Program-made: the position numbers and the translations under genes
In this document: piece after piece, positions 34,095-42,483 of the stretch
Numbering within the stretch: the stretch's first letter is position 1
How the letters are laid out: the number at the start of each line of letters is the position of its first letter
NCBI RefSeq assembly: GCF_009670965.2
Contig: NZ_CP073239.1
Location: forward strand, 1,488,001-1,552,000
DNA length: 64,000 nt
Origin: Riemerella anatipestifer
Lineage (GTDB): Bacteria; Bacteroidota; Bacteroidia; Flavobacteriales; Weeksellaceae
Direction: 5' to 3'
The notes under the pieces: model-generated
Seen by the model: only the letters and a program-made list of their open reading frames with translations
What the model was told of the DNA's origin: nothing
Database searches by the model: none

Positions 34095-35258
34095 TTAGTT
34101 TCGTTTTAAAGCAAATAAATAGTTTTCTCTAAATGCCATTGCGGGGTGTAGAGTTGCTGTAGGATTATTACTGAAGCTATTATTAGCCGAAATGTCAAAA
34201 GAAGTTTTTACATAGTAAGTCTTAGATATTGCACTATCATTATTGACCATCCATATTCCATTTGCTACACTATTACCGGAACGTGGTAAATTTACTGATA
34301 CCAATGTAGGACCGCCTTGCATGGCTGCTCCTTGGAAATCCTCTAATTGATTTTTCTTTACTTCAGAAATAATTGCCCTAATCCAAACATTTTGTCCATC
34401 TTTTAGAGCCTCTGTTGCTGTTGCTAAGTAAGCTACATAAACAATCCATTTCCCAGGAGGTAAAGTGATAGATTGTCCTGTATATCTAAAATAGAACAAT
34501 CCAAGATTAGATGGATTTTTCTCTACATCATAAAAAGTTTGCCCTTCCATTATATCTGTATACTCAAAAGTATTTGCGTAAACGATATCTACATTACTTG
34601 GTATGGTAGGGTTGGTTCTACTTACCACTCCTAAAGTACCATCGGGTTTTGCAACTACGGCTTTAGTATATTCGTTTTCTAGCGGTGTAGCATCAGTCAT
34701 TTGGTTGATTTTGGCATTGCCGTTGACCTCTAGTTTTTGTGATGGGCTTTGGGTGCCTATCCCTACATTGCCATCTCCCATAAACGAAAGATTATTAGTC
34801 CCTAGAGTTACCGTTCTGTTACCTGCTAGTGTGCCGTCTGCAGTATAGATATTGGTAGTTATTGGAGAGGTTCCTCCTAGAGGCTTCCAAGTACCCCCAC
34901 TAAGCGTGTTGCTTTTATTTTCATAATAGTAAAACCCAGAGGTAACATCTACATTACCGATAGCAGATTTACCCGTTGCTGTATTATATACTATCATACC
35001 GTCTAAACGGTTAGGGTAAGCTAAAGAAACTCCATTTGGAGTTGCAATTAAGGTATTGAGTTGGGTTAAATCTGTTCTCGGAAAAACTAACCCTTTTCCT
35101 ATGTTGGTGGAGGTATTCCATTGAGGGGTGGACGAAGCGTCTAAAAAAGCAGTCTGATTAGGAATTACATTTTGAGATACTGTTTTGTTCGTCTTAATTT
35201 GAGCATAAGATAAAATATTGATACTTAATGCCACTAATATGAATATTTGTTTTTTCAT
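34095..35258 (-). CDS. secreted surface-type protein, 387 aa
   Basis: Signal peptide MKKQIFILVALSINILSYAQ. The mature protein has low-complexity beta-type sequence with FLDASSTPQWNTSTNIGKGLVFPRTDLTQL and GDGNVGIGTQSPSQKLEVNGNAKI, the VGIGT/LEVNG motif seen in trimeric fibre and tail-spike-like surface proteins of Bacteroidota. The C-terminal 170 residues are unrecognised and contain no obvious T9SS sorting domain. Lies 12 bases downstream of the 216-aa gene and 14 bases upstream of the HU-like gene, clearly one operon. Likely extracellular; function unknown. Confidence 0.82.
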   Translation of the reverse strand: MKKQIFILVALSINILSYAQIKTNKTVSQNVIPNQTAFLDASSTPQWNTSTNIGKGLVFPRTDLTQLNTLIATPNGVSLAYPNRLDGMIVYNTATGKSAIGNVDVTSGFYYYENKSNTLSGGTWKPLGGTSPITTNIYTADGTLAGNRTVTLGTNNLSFMGDGNVGIGTQSPSQKLEVNGNAKINQMTDATPLENEYTKAVVAKPDGTLGVVSRTNPTIPSNVDIVYANTFEYTDIMEGQTFYDVEKNPSNLGLFYFRYTGQSITLPPGKWIVYVAYLATATEALKDGQNVWIRAIISEVKKNQLEDFQGAAMQGGPTLVSVNLPRSGNSVANGIWMVNNDSAISKTYYVKTSFDISANNSFSNNPTATLHPAMAFRENYLFALKRN

Positions 35259-35270
35259 AATAATATAAAA

Positions 35271-35921
35271 TTAAAGACCTGTTGTATTGAGCCATTTTGT
35301 TCCTGTGGATATATAACAAGAAGAGTAACCTGCTGTTAAAGATTGTTGTTGCCCTATAGGTTGTGGGGAAATAGAAACATCATTTTCAGGGCTAAAGAAA
35401 CATAACATTCTTCCTTTATTATCTGCAGTAGGAGCAGGTAAAGTTAAACTACTAGGATTAGTTAAATAGACAAAATAATCGTCATCTTTTATAGTTGGAA
35501 TAGGGGTATCGTCTTCCCTGTAATTTCGTGTGAAAGATTTTGTTTCTGTGGCAGTGGCTGGTCTAACCCATTTAGTCCCATTATAAAAGTAATAGCCCTT
35601 TTCTGTAATATCTGTTACTCTAACATCGGTACCAGTGTAAGACGCTATTGTGCCACCTCCATCTTCTGCATTGGCATCATCTACTACATAGACTAATGTT
35701 CCCTCTTGAGGGGAAGGCATTTTAGCGACTCTTGTTTTAGATAACTTAGGCACAATAATGCCCTCGTTAGTTGCGCCTAATAAGTTAGTTGTATTGGGTT
35801 TTATCTCTAAAGTAGCATTGGGAGATGAGGTGTTAATCCCCACTTTACCATCGGTTTGTCCGTAAGCTATTAGACTTAGACCTAAAAAGGCACTTACACT
35901 TAGTTTGGTTGTTTTTTTCAT
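35271..35921 (-). CDS. secreted VGINT-type surface protein, 216 aa
   Basis: Begins with signal peptide MKKTTKLSVSAFLGLSLIAYGQ at the ATG at 35921. An upstream in-frame extension to 36239 reads through the conserved leader and is rejected. The mature N-terminus GKVGINTSSPNATLEIKP is shared in kind with the right-cassette cargo (RVGINTDKPKATLEIS), and IIVPKLSKTRVAKMPSPQEGTLVYVVDDANAEDGG also resembles it. The C-terminal half has FYNGTKWVRP and a Ser/Pro-rich tail. First cargo gene behind the leader. Confidence 0.82.
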   Translation of the reverse strand: MKKTTKLSVSAFLGLSLIAYGQTDGKVGINTSSPNATLEIKPNTTNLLGATNEGIIVPKLSKTRVAKMPSPQEGTLVYVVDDANAEDGGGTIASYTGTDVRVTDITEKGYYFYNGTKWVRPATATETKSFTRNYREDDTPIPTIKDDDYFVYLTNPSSLTLPAPTADNKGRMLCFFSPENDVSISPQPIGQQQSLTAGYSSCYISTGTKWLNTTGL

Positions 35922-36243
35922 AATGTTTAATTTTAAAAGTTGATATTTAAAGTTTATAGATGTTAGATATTGGATTTTAGATTTTAGAGATTGTATTCTA
36001 GACTTAAAGGTTGAGGAGATACTAAGCTCTAACCTCTCATATCTCACCTCTAACCTAAAAAAATGCCTTTCCCCTCTAAACACACACAAAACGAGAGGAA
36101 AGGCTGAAGCAGAAAGAAAGTAAAAACTCCCTCTCTGAACGCTAAAAGCACCTAACAAAAACGACCATGTTATGAGACAAAACAATGGTGCTTTTAGCAT
36201 GTATTTATGAAAGCTAAATTTAGAATGGTATAAACGCAAAAAG

Positions 36244-36263
36244 CCCCCAACAAAAGTTGGTGG
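36244..36263 (-). terminator. leader hairpin followed by T run (possible attenuator)
   Basis: On the minus strand CCACCAAC pairs with GTTGGGGG (one mismatch), then CTTTTTTGCG. The equivalent hairpin in the right leader pairs perfectly. It lies between promoter and cargo, as an attenuator would. Confidence 0.5.
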
Positions 36264-36434
36264 AATTATATTTACAATTAACGATAAAAGTTGAAGTAAT
36301 TTTCTAGATAATACGACGCATACCCACGAAACTATTTGTGTGTGTTTACGAAATTATTTGAGATAGCCAAATAATCTTGTAACTTTTTTATACTTGTTTG
36401 TATGTAATTGGTATCGTGTATCATAAAACTGAAG

Positions 36435-36465
36435 CAAACTTATTACCTTTTGGGGAAGTATGCAA
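36435..36465 (-). promoter_or_regulatory. cassette promoter, TTG-N20-TAAGTTTG (left)
   Basis: On the minus strand TTG (36465-36463), a 20-base spacer and TAAGTTTG (36442-36435). Both elements and the exact spacing are conserved in the right cassette, although the spacer sequence differs. Confidence 0.75.
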
Positions 36466-36571
36466 ATTTTTGAGAGAAATTTTAATGATACCCACTTCTA
36501 ATTGATTATTGAAAGAGGAGCTAAAAGGGGACAGGTTTGGCTACACTATTTACCTGTCTACTCTAACTAAA

Positions 36572-37516
36572 CTAAAAATCTAGACTCACACTGATTTTTT
36601 TTACAGTTAATTCTGCTTCGGAATACATAATGAGGTCTACATTCATAATATCAATTTTATTCCAATAGAATCCTCCAGAAAATCTACTTTCTAGCACTGT
36701 GGCGGTGTATGTTCCGTTTGGGGATTCTTTGATTTCGTTAGGATAATAGAAGTTTTTAGAACATTGTAGAATTTCTTTCTGTTGTTCGGTTAGGATATTT
36801 ACCTCTCCAAATAATTTGGCAACATAGCTGTTGCTAGGCTTTTTATATAACTCTTGTGGTGTGCCATTTTGAACAATTTGCCCATCTTTTAAAATTAAAA
36901 TTTCATCTAGCCAAGGCATTACTTCCTGTAAATCGTGGGTAGAGATTAGAAGCGTGATGTTTTGTTCTTTAACATAATTAAACAATTTCTTTCTAATATC
37001 TATCGTTCTAGAAACATCTAAATTACTGAAAGGTTCGTCTAGTAATAAGAGTTTTGGTAATAGAGAAAGGGCTCTTGCAATGGCAACTCTCTGTTGTTGT
37101 CCACCGCTGAGGAATTTAGGCTTTTTATCTATTTCATTACTAAGACCCACAATGTCTAAAAGCTGATTGACTTTGTTCTTTTTCTCTTCAAGATTGATGT
37201 TAGAAATAAATTTACCCACATTATCATACACCGTTCCGTAGGGCATCAAATCGTAGTTTTGAGCCACCAATTTCATTTCTTTTTCACCAGGGACGATGTT
37301 GGCTTTTGGACCAAATAAGGGTTTGCCTTCAAAATAGATATGCCCTTCTTGCCAATCCATAAGACCATAGATAAGGCTTAGGAGAGTGGATTTTCCGCAA
37401 CCGCTTTCTCCAGCTATGGCAATGATTTTCCCTTTCTCAAAACTCCAATTGAAATTAGTGAAAATAGAGCGTTCCGAATGATACGAAAAAGATAGATTCT
37501 TTATTTCTAAAAACAT
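36572..37516 (-). CDS. ABC transporter ATP-binding protein
   Basis: 314 aa. Walker A GESGCGKST, Q-loop LVAQNYDLMPYGTVYDN, signature FLSGGQQQRVAIARAL, Walker B LLLLDEPFSNLD and STHDLQEVMPWLDEILIL. The C-terminal 80 residues (TATVLESRFSGGFYWNKI) look like a TOBE-type regulatory domain, as in FbpC/PotA-like importers. No permease or binding protein is adjacent, so the substrate is unknown. Divergent from recG. About 85 bases separate its stop from the left leader and hold a GACAGGT...ACCTGTC inverted repeat. Confidence 0.88.
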   Translation of the reverse strand: MFLEIKNLSFSYHSERSIFTNFNWSFEKGKIIAIAGESGCGKSTLLSLIYGLMDWQEGHIYFEGKPLFGPKANIVPGEKEMKLVAQNYDLMPYGTVYDNVGKFISNINLEEKKNKVNQLLDIVGLSNEIDKKPKFLSGGQQQRVAIARALSLLPKLLLLDEPFSNLDVSRTIDIRKKLFNYVKEQNITLLISTHDLQEVMPWLDEILILKDGQIVQNGTPQELYKKPSNSYVAKLFGEVNILTEQQKEILQCSKNFYYPNEIKESPNGTYTATVLESRFSGGFYWNKIDIMNVDLIMYSEAELTVKKISVSLDF

Positions 37517-37633
37517 AAGGGCAAAAGTAAGGATTTTTACCTTCGGAGATGAGGTTATTGTAGGTTTTTGAGTGTTGAAATTTCATATTAGTTGTAAAAC
37601 CCCTATTTTAGCGGTCTAATAGTTTTCTTGTAA

Positions 37634-39724
37634 TTGACTTTAGAAACTTCCATAGAATACCTTAAAGGAGTAGGTCCAGAGCGGGCAAAACTCATCAAAA
37701 ATCTGCTGGGAATAAGTACGGTGGAAGACTTGCTTACATTCTACCCAATAAGATATTTAGATAAAAGCCGATTGTATAGAGTAGCAGATTTGCAGAAAGA
37801 TGCAGATGTTGAGATGCAATTAAAGGGTAAGATAAGAGAATTACAAGAAGTGGTTTATGGTAAGGGACAAAAGCGATTGTCTGCAAAATTCTACGATGAA
37901 ACAGGCGTGATAGAACTGGTTTGGTTTAGATATACCAAATGGATGGTGGAGCAGATGCCCCTTAATAAAGAAGTATTTATTTTTGGTAAGGTCAATTGGT
38001 TTAATGGAGTTTTTTCTATGCCTCATCCAGAGATAGAGCTGGACGAGAAAAAAGCCTTGTCAGAAACTCTATTACCCATCTATTCAGGGAGTGAAAAGCT
38101 CATTAAAAGAGGGGTTAATAATAAATTTTTCCAAACCATTATTAGGGAAGTTATTAAACAGACTTCTTTCTTTTTAGAAGAAAATTTGCCGAGTAATATC
38201 CTTAGTTCGCTTAAACTAATTGGTAGAAGAGAGGCTTATCAAAATATCCATTTTCCTCAAAATATAAATTGGATAGATGAGGCTAATAAACGACTGAAAT
38301 TTGAGGAAGCCTTTTTCTTTCAGCTAGGATATGGTCTTAAAAAGCAATATCAAAAAGTATCCAATGTAGGGATTCCCTTTCCGTTGGTGGGAGATTATTT
38401 TAATAGTTTTTATCAAAATAAATTACCTTTTGAACTCACTAATGCCCAAAAGCGAGTTCTAAAAGAAATCAGGAATGATATGAAAAAGCCTATCCAAATG
38501 AACAGGCTTTTGCAGGGCGATGTAGGCTCGGGTAAAACTATGGTGGCGTTGCTTTCAATGCTATTGGCGTTGGATAATGGGACACAGGCGTGCCTTATGG
38601 CTCCTACGGAAATTTTGGCTCAACAACATTATAATAGCATCGCTCAACTTTTGGAAGGAACAGGCATCGAAGTAAGACTTTTAACAGGTTCTACAAAAAA
38701 ATCGGAACGAAAAGACATTCACGAGGGATTAGAATCTGGGAGATTATCTATCTTGGTAGGAACCCACGCGATATTAGAAGATGCGGTTAAGTTTAAAAAT
38801 TTGGGCTTGGGCATTATAGATGAGCAACATCGTTTTGGGGTGGCACAAAGAGCGAAACTTTGGTCTAAAAATAAAATTCCACCACATATTTTAATTATGA
38901 CGGCAACGCCTATCCCTAGAACTTTAGCGATGAGTTTTTATTCGGATTTAGATGTCTCGGTAATAGATGAGTTGCCGATGGGGAGAAAGCCTATCATTAC
39001 AGCTCATAGGAGAGAAAAAGACAGGCTTTCGGTTTACCAGTTTGCAAAGGAAGAAATCCAAAAAGGAAGGCAAATTTATTTTGTGTATCCACTAATAGAA
39101 GAATCTGAGACTTTAGACTATAAAAACTTGATGGAAGGCTTTGAAATAGTACTAGACTATTTTAAAGATTACGAGGTTACGATGCTACACGGCAAAATGA
39201 AACCTCACGAAAAAGATGAAGCGATGAATTATTTTGCTTCAGGTAAGGCTCAAATTATGGTGGCTACTACGGTTATAGAGGTTGGGGTAAATGTACCCAA
39301 TGCTTCGGTAATGGTAATAGAAAGTGCCGAAAGGTTTGGGCTTTCGCAGTTGCATCAGCTTAGAGGTAGAGTAGGGCGAGGGGCAGAGCAGAGCTATTGT
39401 ATTTTGATGTCCTCGGACAAACTATCCACGGAAGGACGAAAACGAATTAAAACGATGTGCGAAACCAATGACGGGTTTAAAATCTCGGAGGTAGATATGC
39501 AACTTAGAGGTCCTGGGGATATATTGGGAACTCAGCAAAGTGGTATTGTAGATTTTAAAAAGTTGGATTTAACTAAAGATGCTTCGGTAATTAAAGTAGC
39601 ACAGAAAATAGTAACCCTATTGGTACAAAGCGACCCTAATTTAACTCACCCAGCACACGCTCAATTAAGAAATTACTACATAAAGCAATATAAGGGTAAA
39701 AACAAATGGGGAAAAATTAGTTGA
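37634..39724 (+). CDS. recG: ATP-dependent DNA helicase RecG
   Basis: 696 aa. The wedge domain opens TSIEYLKGVGPERAKLIKNLLG with an OB fold (about 55-160). Helicase motifs: RLLQGDVGSGKTMVALL (Walker A), LVGTHAILED, GLGIIDEQHRFGVAQR (DEQH), MTATPIPRTLAMSF, LHGKMKPHEKDEAM, STVIEVGVNVP-like ATTVIEVGVNVPNA and QLRGRVGRG. Start is TTG at 37634, since no ATG precedes the conserved N-terminus. Remodels stalled forks and Holliday junctions. Confidence 0.95.
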   Translation: MTLETSIEYLKGVGPERAKLIKNLLGISTVEDLLTFYPIRYLDKSRLYRVADLQKDADVEMQLKGKIRELQEVVYGKGQKRLSAKFYDETGVIELVWFRYTKWMVEQMPLNKEVFIFGKVNWFNGVFSMPHPEIELDEKKALSETLLPIYSGSEKLIKRGVNNKFFQTIIREVIKQTSFFLEENLPSNILSSLKLIGRREAYQNIHFPQNINWIDEANKRLKFEEAFFFQLGYGLKKQYQKVSNVGIPFPLVGDYFNSFYQNKLPFELTNAQKRVLKEIRNDMKKPIQMNRLLQGDVGSGKTMVALLSMLLALDNGTQACLMAPTEILAQQHYNSIAQLLEGTGIEVRLLTGSTKKSERKDIHEGLESGRLSILVGTHAILEDAVKFKNLGLGIIDEQHRFGVAQRAKLWSKNKIPPHILIMTATPIPRTLAMSFYSDLDVSVIDELPMGRKPIITAHRREKDRLSVYQFAKEEIQKGRQIYFVYPLIEESETLDYKNLMEGFEIVLDYFKDYEVTMLHGKMKPHEKDEAMNYFASGKAQIMVATTVIEVGVNVPNASVMVIESAERFGLSQLHQLRGRVGRGAEQSYCILMSSDKLSTEGRKRIKTMCETNDGFKISEVDMQLRGPGDILGTQQSGIVDFKKLDLTKDASVIKVAQKIVTLLVQSDPNLTHPAHAQLRNYYIKQYKGKNKWGKIS

Positions 39725-39762
39725 TTTTTCCCCAAGTATTAAGTGTTTTATTTCTTGTAAAA

Positions 39763-40482
39763 TTAATCGCTAGTTCTAGCAGAAGTTTTATAAACTTGGA
39801 AGTTGAATACAAAAGTTCTGTCGTTTAAAGAGTAACCAGCATAATTAAAATGAGCATCTCTAGCAAAAGCCGCTTTTGATGGCACTATAATTACTCCTTG
39901 TAAGTTGTAAGCTGCTTCAGCTCCTTGATTAAAACTTTTAAAATATTTCAAAGCCTCCTGGAAACCTTCTATTTCGTAGTAACTTCTAGTCTTTCCGCTA
40001 CTTGTTAGCACCGAGTTTTTAACATAATAGAAAGAAGGATCTTCTTGTGGTGTCCCTGTACCACTAATAGTGTTGTAGAAAGTATATGGACTTCTGAGTT
40101 TTACACTTTCATTTTCTTTAGTAGCAACATAGGTCATTGTCTTATGCATTAGGCTTATGTTGTCTGTAGCACCTATAGTGGTGCCATTGTCAGGTTGTGC
40201 GTTTGGTCTTACAATGTATACCACTCCAGATTCTAAAGTTTGAGGATTATAATCAGATAAAGGTTTCTCATTATCATCAGTTGTACTACTAGAGTCGAAA
40301 GCCACAATATTTCCTCTAGAATCAAAATAATTGTCCTTTAGAAATTGCTGAATGGCTTGTGCATCATAATCGTTTTGTACACTAATATCTACTGTTGTAG
40401 TGGTAGTAGTGGTAGTGTCTCTTTTACAAGAGGTAGCGGTAAGTCCTATAGCCAAAAGGCTGAGTGCAATGCTTTTTTTCAT
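39763..40482 (-). CDS. FKBP-like lipoprotein
   Basis: 239 aa from the ATG at 40482 (an in-frame start at 40509 precedes the signal). The lipoprotein signal ends ATSCKRD, followed by a Thr8 stretch. The C-terminal 100 residues (EGFQEALKYFKSFNQGAEAAYNLQGVIIVPSKAAFARD and SLNDRTFVFNFQVYK) follow the FKBP peptidyl-prolyl isomerase pattern (bury-type VIPS..A, then TLVFxVE) but are divergent. Such FKBP lipoproteins (GldI-like) occur with T9SS in this phylum. Isomerase activity is uncertain. Confidence 0.7.
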   Translation of the reverse strand: MKKSIALSLLAIGLTATSCKRDTTTTTTTTVDISVQNDYDAQAIQQFLKDNYFDSRGNIVAFDSSSTTDDNEKPLSDYNPQTLESGVVYIVRPNAQPDNGTTIGATDNISLMHKTMTYVATKENESVKLRSPYTFYNTISGTGTPQEDPSFYYVKNSVLTSSGKTRSYYEIEGFQEALKYFKSFNQGAEAAYNLQGVIIVPSKAAFARDAHFNYAGYSLNDRTFVFNFQVYKTSARTSD

Positions 40483-40562
40483 TAGAATATCTTTTTGCTT
40501 AATAAGCAATTTTCTTAAATTGCGATTTTATTTTTTAGTAACGACAAAAATATAAATAAAAT

Positions 40563-40997
40563 ATGAGAATAGATAAATTTTTGTGGAGTGTGAGGTTTTT
40601 TAAGACAAGAAGTATAGCGGCAGAAGAAATAAAAAAGAATAGAGTTTCAGTAGGAGAGCAAGTTGCAAAGCCTTCTAGAGAAGTGATGGAGGGCGATATA
40701 ATTAAAATTAGAAAAAACCAAATTGATTATAAAATAAAGGTAATTCAAATCCCTAAAAGTAGGATAGGAGCTAAGTTAGTTCCACTTCACATCAAAGATA
40801 TGACGGATAAAGAGCAGTACGAAATCCTAAAAATGCGAAAATTATCACAGGACTACTATCGCCAAAAAGGAGAGGGAAGACCTACGAAGAAAGACCGTAG
40901 AGATATGACCGAATTTATCAATACAGATGATGAGACTTTCTTCGATGAAGACGATTGGGACTCGTTTTTTAATGAAGCTGAAGATTTAGAAGACTAA
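40563..40997 (+). CDS. RNA-binding S4 domain protein (HslR-like)
   Basis: 144 aa. MRIDKFLWSVRFFKTRSIAAEEIKKNRVSVGEQVAKPSREV is an S4 RNA-binding domain as in Hsp15/HslR, which rescues stalled 50S subunits carrying nascent chains. The C-terminus is basic, then a strongly acidic tail (DDETFFDEDDWDSFFNEAEDLED). The acidic 3' end overlaps the 3' end of the convergent aroK gene by 29 bases. Confidence 0.88.
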   Translation: MRIDKFLWSVRFFKTRSIAAEEIKKNRVSVGEQVAKPSREVMEGDIIKIRKNQIDYKIKVIQIPKSRIGAKLVPLHIKDMTDKEQYEILKMRKLSQDYYRQKGEGRPTKKDRRDMTEFINTDDETFFDEDDWDSFFNEAEDLED

Positions 40998-41496
40998 TAA
41001 TTTCATTAACGATTTCGTCGGGAGATTTATCATCAGTATCTACAATATATTTTGCTTTGAAGTAGTAGGCTTGTCTTTCAAACAAGTGTTTTGCAATAAA
41101 TTCTAGCAGTTGGTCACTGTCTTCTATATGAGCTATAAGTGGTCGGCTGCTTTTTTCTTTTATTAACCTTTTATGAAGGTTTTTCACAGAAGTTCTTAGA
41201 TAAATACTTTCAGAAAGGGCGTTAATGGCATCTATGTTATTATAATAAACAGGTGTGCCACCTCCCAAACTAAGGATAGTAGATTTTTGAGTGTTGAGTA
41301 GGTGTTCTAAGGTTTCTTTTTCTCTTTTTCTGAAATAAATTTCACCCTTTTCTTTAAAAATTTGAGGAATTTCTCTCATTTCTTGCTCAGAAATTACCTT
41401 ATCTAGGTCTAATAAATTAAAATTTATTTTTTCTGATAATTTTTTGGAAATTAGTGATTTACCACTTCCCATGTAGCCTATTAGAGAAATAATCAT
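40969..41496 (-). CDS. aroK: shikimate kinase
   Basis: 175 aa. ISLIGYMGSGKSLISKKLSEK is the Walker A, followed by NLLDLDKVI (shikimate-binding Asp), GEIYFRKREKETL (binding Arg), STILSLGGGTPVYY and KSSRPLIAH (lid). Phosphorylates shikimate in aromatic amino acid synthesis; aroC elsewhere in this window catalyses a later step. The 3' end overlaps the convergent S4 gene by 29 bases. Confidence 0.95.
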   Translation of the reverse strand: MIISLIGYMGSGKSLISKKLSEKINFNLLDLDKVISEQEMREIPQIFKEKGEIYFRKREKETLEHLLNTQKSTILSLGGGTPVYYNNIDAINALSESIYLRTSVKNLHKRLIKEKSSRPLIAHIEDSDQLLEFIAKHLFERQAYYFKAKYIVDTDDKSPDEIVNEIISLLNLQLH

Positions 41497-41528
41497 GATT
41501 TATTTTTAAACAAAATTGCAGAAAAATT

Positions 41529-41557
41529 TTGAGAAAACAAAAAAAGCCGTATCTTTG
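41529..41557 (+). promoter_or_regulatory. two-element promoter, TTG-N18-TATCTTTG
   Basis: TTG at 41529-41531 and TATCTTTG at 41550-41557 give a canonical Flavobacteriia promoter 37 bases before the first tRNA-Lys. Confidence 0.75.
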
Positions 41558-41593
41558 CACCACTTTTGAGAACGGAATTATCCTAACTCAAAT

Positions 41594-41666
41594 GACTCGG
41601 TAGCTCAGCTGGTAGAGCAATACACTTTTAATGTATGGGTCCTGGGTTCGAATCCCAGCCGAGTCA
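41594..41666 (+). tRNA. tRNA-Lys(TTT)
   Basis: 73 nt. The acceptor GACTCGG pairs with CCGAGTC; D-arm AGCTCAGCTGGTAGAGC; anticodon loop CTTTTAA; T-loop GGTTCGAATCC. Identical to the copy at 41795. Confidence 0.96.
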
Positions 41667-41695
41667 CAAGATAAAAATCTTAATAAAAGATTTTT

Positions 41696-41779
41696 GCCTG
41701 TGTGGTGAAATTGGTAGACACGCCATCTTGAGGGGGTGGTATCCTTAAGGATGTGCTGGTTCGAGTCCAGTCGCAGGCA
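41696..41779 (+). tRNA. tRNA-Leu(GAG)
   Basis: 84-nt class II tRNA. The acceptor GCCTGTG pairs with CGCAGGC (one G-T); anticodon stem CCATC/GGTGG with loop TTGAGGG gives GAG; long variable arm; T-loop GGTTCGAGTCC. Lies between the two tRNA-Lys genes. Confidence 0.95.
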
Positions 41780-41794
41780 CACAGAAAAAACTTA

Positions 41795-41867
41795 GACTCG
41801 GTAGCTCAGCTGGTAGAGCAATACACTTTTAATGTATGGGTCCTGGGTTCGAATCCCAGCCGAGTCA
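41795..41867 (+). tRNA. tRNA-Lys(TTT), second copy
   Basis: 73 nt, base-for-base the same as the tRNA at 41594. Third gene of the Lys-Leu-Lys unit, a local duplication. Confidence 0.96.
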
Positions 41868-41923
41868 CAATTTGCTGAAAAGTAAATTTTTTTCATATTA
41901 ATATTTTGTGATTTGGTGTTCAG

Positions 41924-41955
41924 AAGTCTCCTTGTTTATTATAAGGAGACTTTTG
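41924..41955 (+). terminator. terminator of the Lys-Leu-Lys tRNA unit
   Basis: Ten-bp stem AAGTCTCCTT / AAGGAGACTT with a TTTT tail. The 150 bases from here to the next tRNA hold no other recognisable feature. Confidence 0.75.
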
Positions 41956-42108
41956 GTTCTTGTATATGTTTGTAGACTTAGTAAAAAGTGGGTAATCTAA
42001 AATTAATAATGAGTAACCTAATTGTAGGCCTTTTTAGGTAAAGTTTGATAATAGAAGTAAGGTGAAAATATTAGAAGATAATATATAAAAGCTTGATTTT
42101 CAAACATG

Positions 42109-42140
42109 AAAAAAGCACCAACTAATTATTGGTGCTTTAT
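42109..42140 (-). terminator. terminator of tRNA-Met
   Basis: Ten-bp stem AAAGCACCAA / TTGGTGCTTT. On the minus strand it is followed by TTTTTTC, right after the tRNA. Confidence 0.8.
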
Positions 42141-42143
42141 ATG

Positions 42144-42217
42144 TGGTCCCACCTGGGCTCGAACCAGGGACCACCTGATTATGAGTCAGGTGCTCTAACC
42201 AACTGAGCTATAGGACC
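42144..42217 (-). tRNA. tRNA with CAT anticodon (elongator Met or Ile2)
   Basis: 74-nt cloverleaf on the minus strand: acceptor GGTCCTA with TGGGACC; anticodon stem CCTGA/TCAGG; loop CTCATAA giving CAT; T-loop GGTTCGAGCCC. It lacks initiator features. Distinguishing elongator Met from lysidine-modified Ile2 needs a covariance-model comparison. The 265 bases upstream (42218-42483) are AT-rich and contain only the rbfA promoter box. Confidence 0.9.
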
Positions 42218-42467
42218 TATAAAATTCAGTGGTTGAATTTTGTGTTTGCAAAAATACGCTTTTTTATTTAATCTCCAAATTTTTTATTACTTTATTTAAT
42301 GTGTTTTTACTGAAAATCTATAAGCATAATAAGTAATAAATATATAATTATTTTATTATCAGTTTTTTATTTGATGCTGTGGCTAAAATAAAAATTATAT
42401 ATTAAACAATCGTTTTGTTATTGTAGGTTCATTTTGGTGATTTTCCATATATTTAAAACAAATATGC

Positions 42468-42475
42468 TAACTTTG
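42468..42475 (+). promoter_or_regulatory. -7 promoter box of rbfA (TAACTTTG)
   Basis: Perfect TAnnTTTG ending nine bases before the ATG, so transcription would begin within a few bases of the start codon and the mRNA would be nearly leaderless. Confidence 0.5.
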
Positions 42476-42483
42476 CACTAGTT

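Larger units (their letters stand above)
33233..36487 (-). repeat. left copy of the inverted surface-protein cassette
   Basis: In minus-strand order: promoter and leader (36487-35922), 216-aa VGINT protein, 387-aa protein, HU-like/DUF4469 gene, terminator, and two 36-bp palindromes. Leader, HU-like gene and terminal palindrome closely match the right copy at 52266-55768, which is in opposite orientation; the secreted cargo differs. The two copies face away from each other. Confidence 0.85.
35922..36487 (-). promoter_or_regulatory. conserved structured leader, left cassette
   Basis: About 500 bases are transcribed before the first cargo ATG. In minus-strand order: promoter (36465-36435), (CA)4 tract, a conserved block with GTGGGTATGCGTCGTATTAT, a terminator-like hairpin (36263-36244), a 12-bp long-range stem (36198-36187 with 36152-36141), and a GCCTTTCC...GGAAAGGC stem. 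A reading frame for a hydrophobic peptide (MLKAPLFCLITWSFLLGAF) begins at the ATG at 36200 and may be a leader peptide. Confidence 0.7.

Noticed and set aside
35922..36239. N-terminal 106-residue extension of the 216-aa cargo protein
   Set aside because: It runs through the conserved leader, and a clean signal peptide starts at the ATG at 35921; the promoter is further upstream in the leader.
41594..41867. Direct repeat flanking a mobile element
   Set aside because: The two 73-bp identical segments are duplicated tRNA-Lys genes on either side of a tRNA-Leu; nothing mobile lies between.
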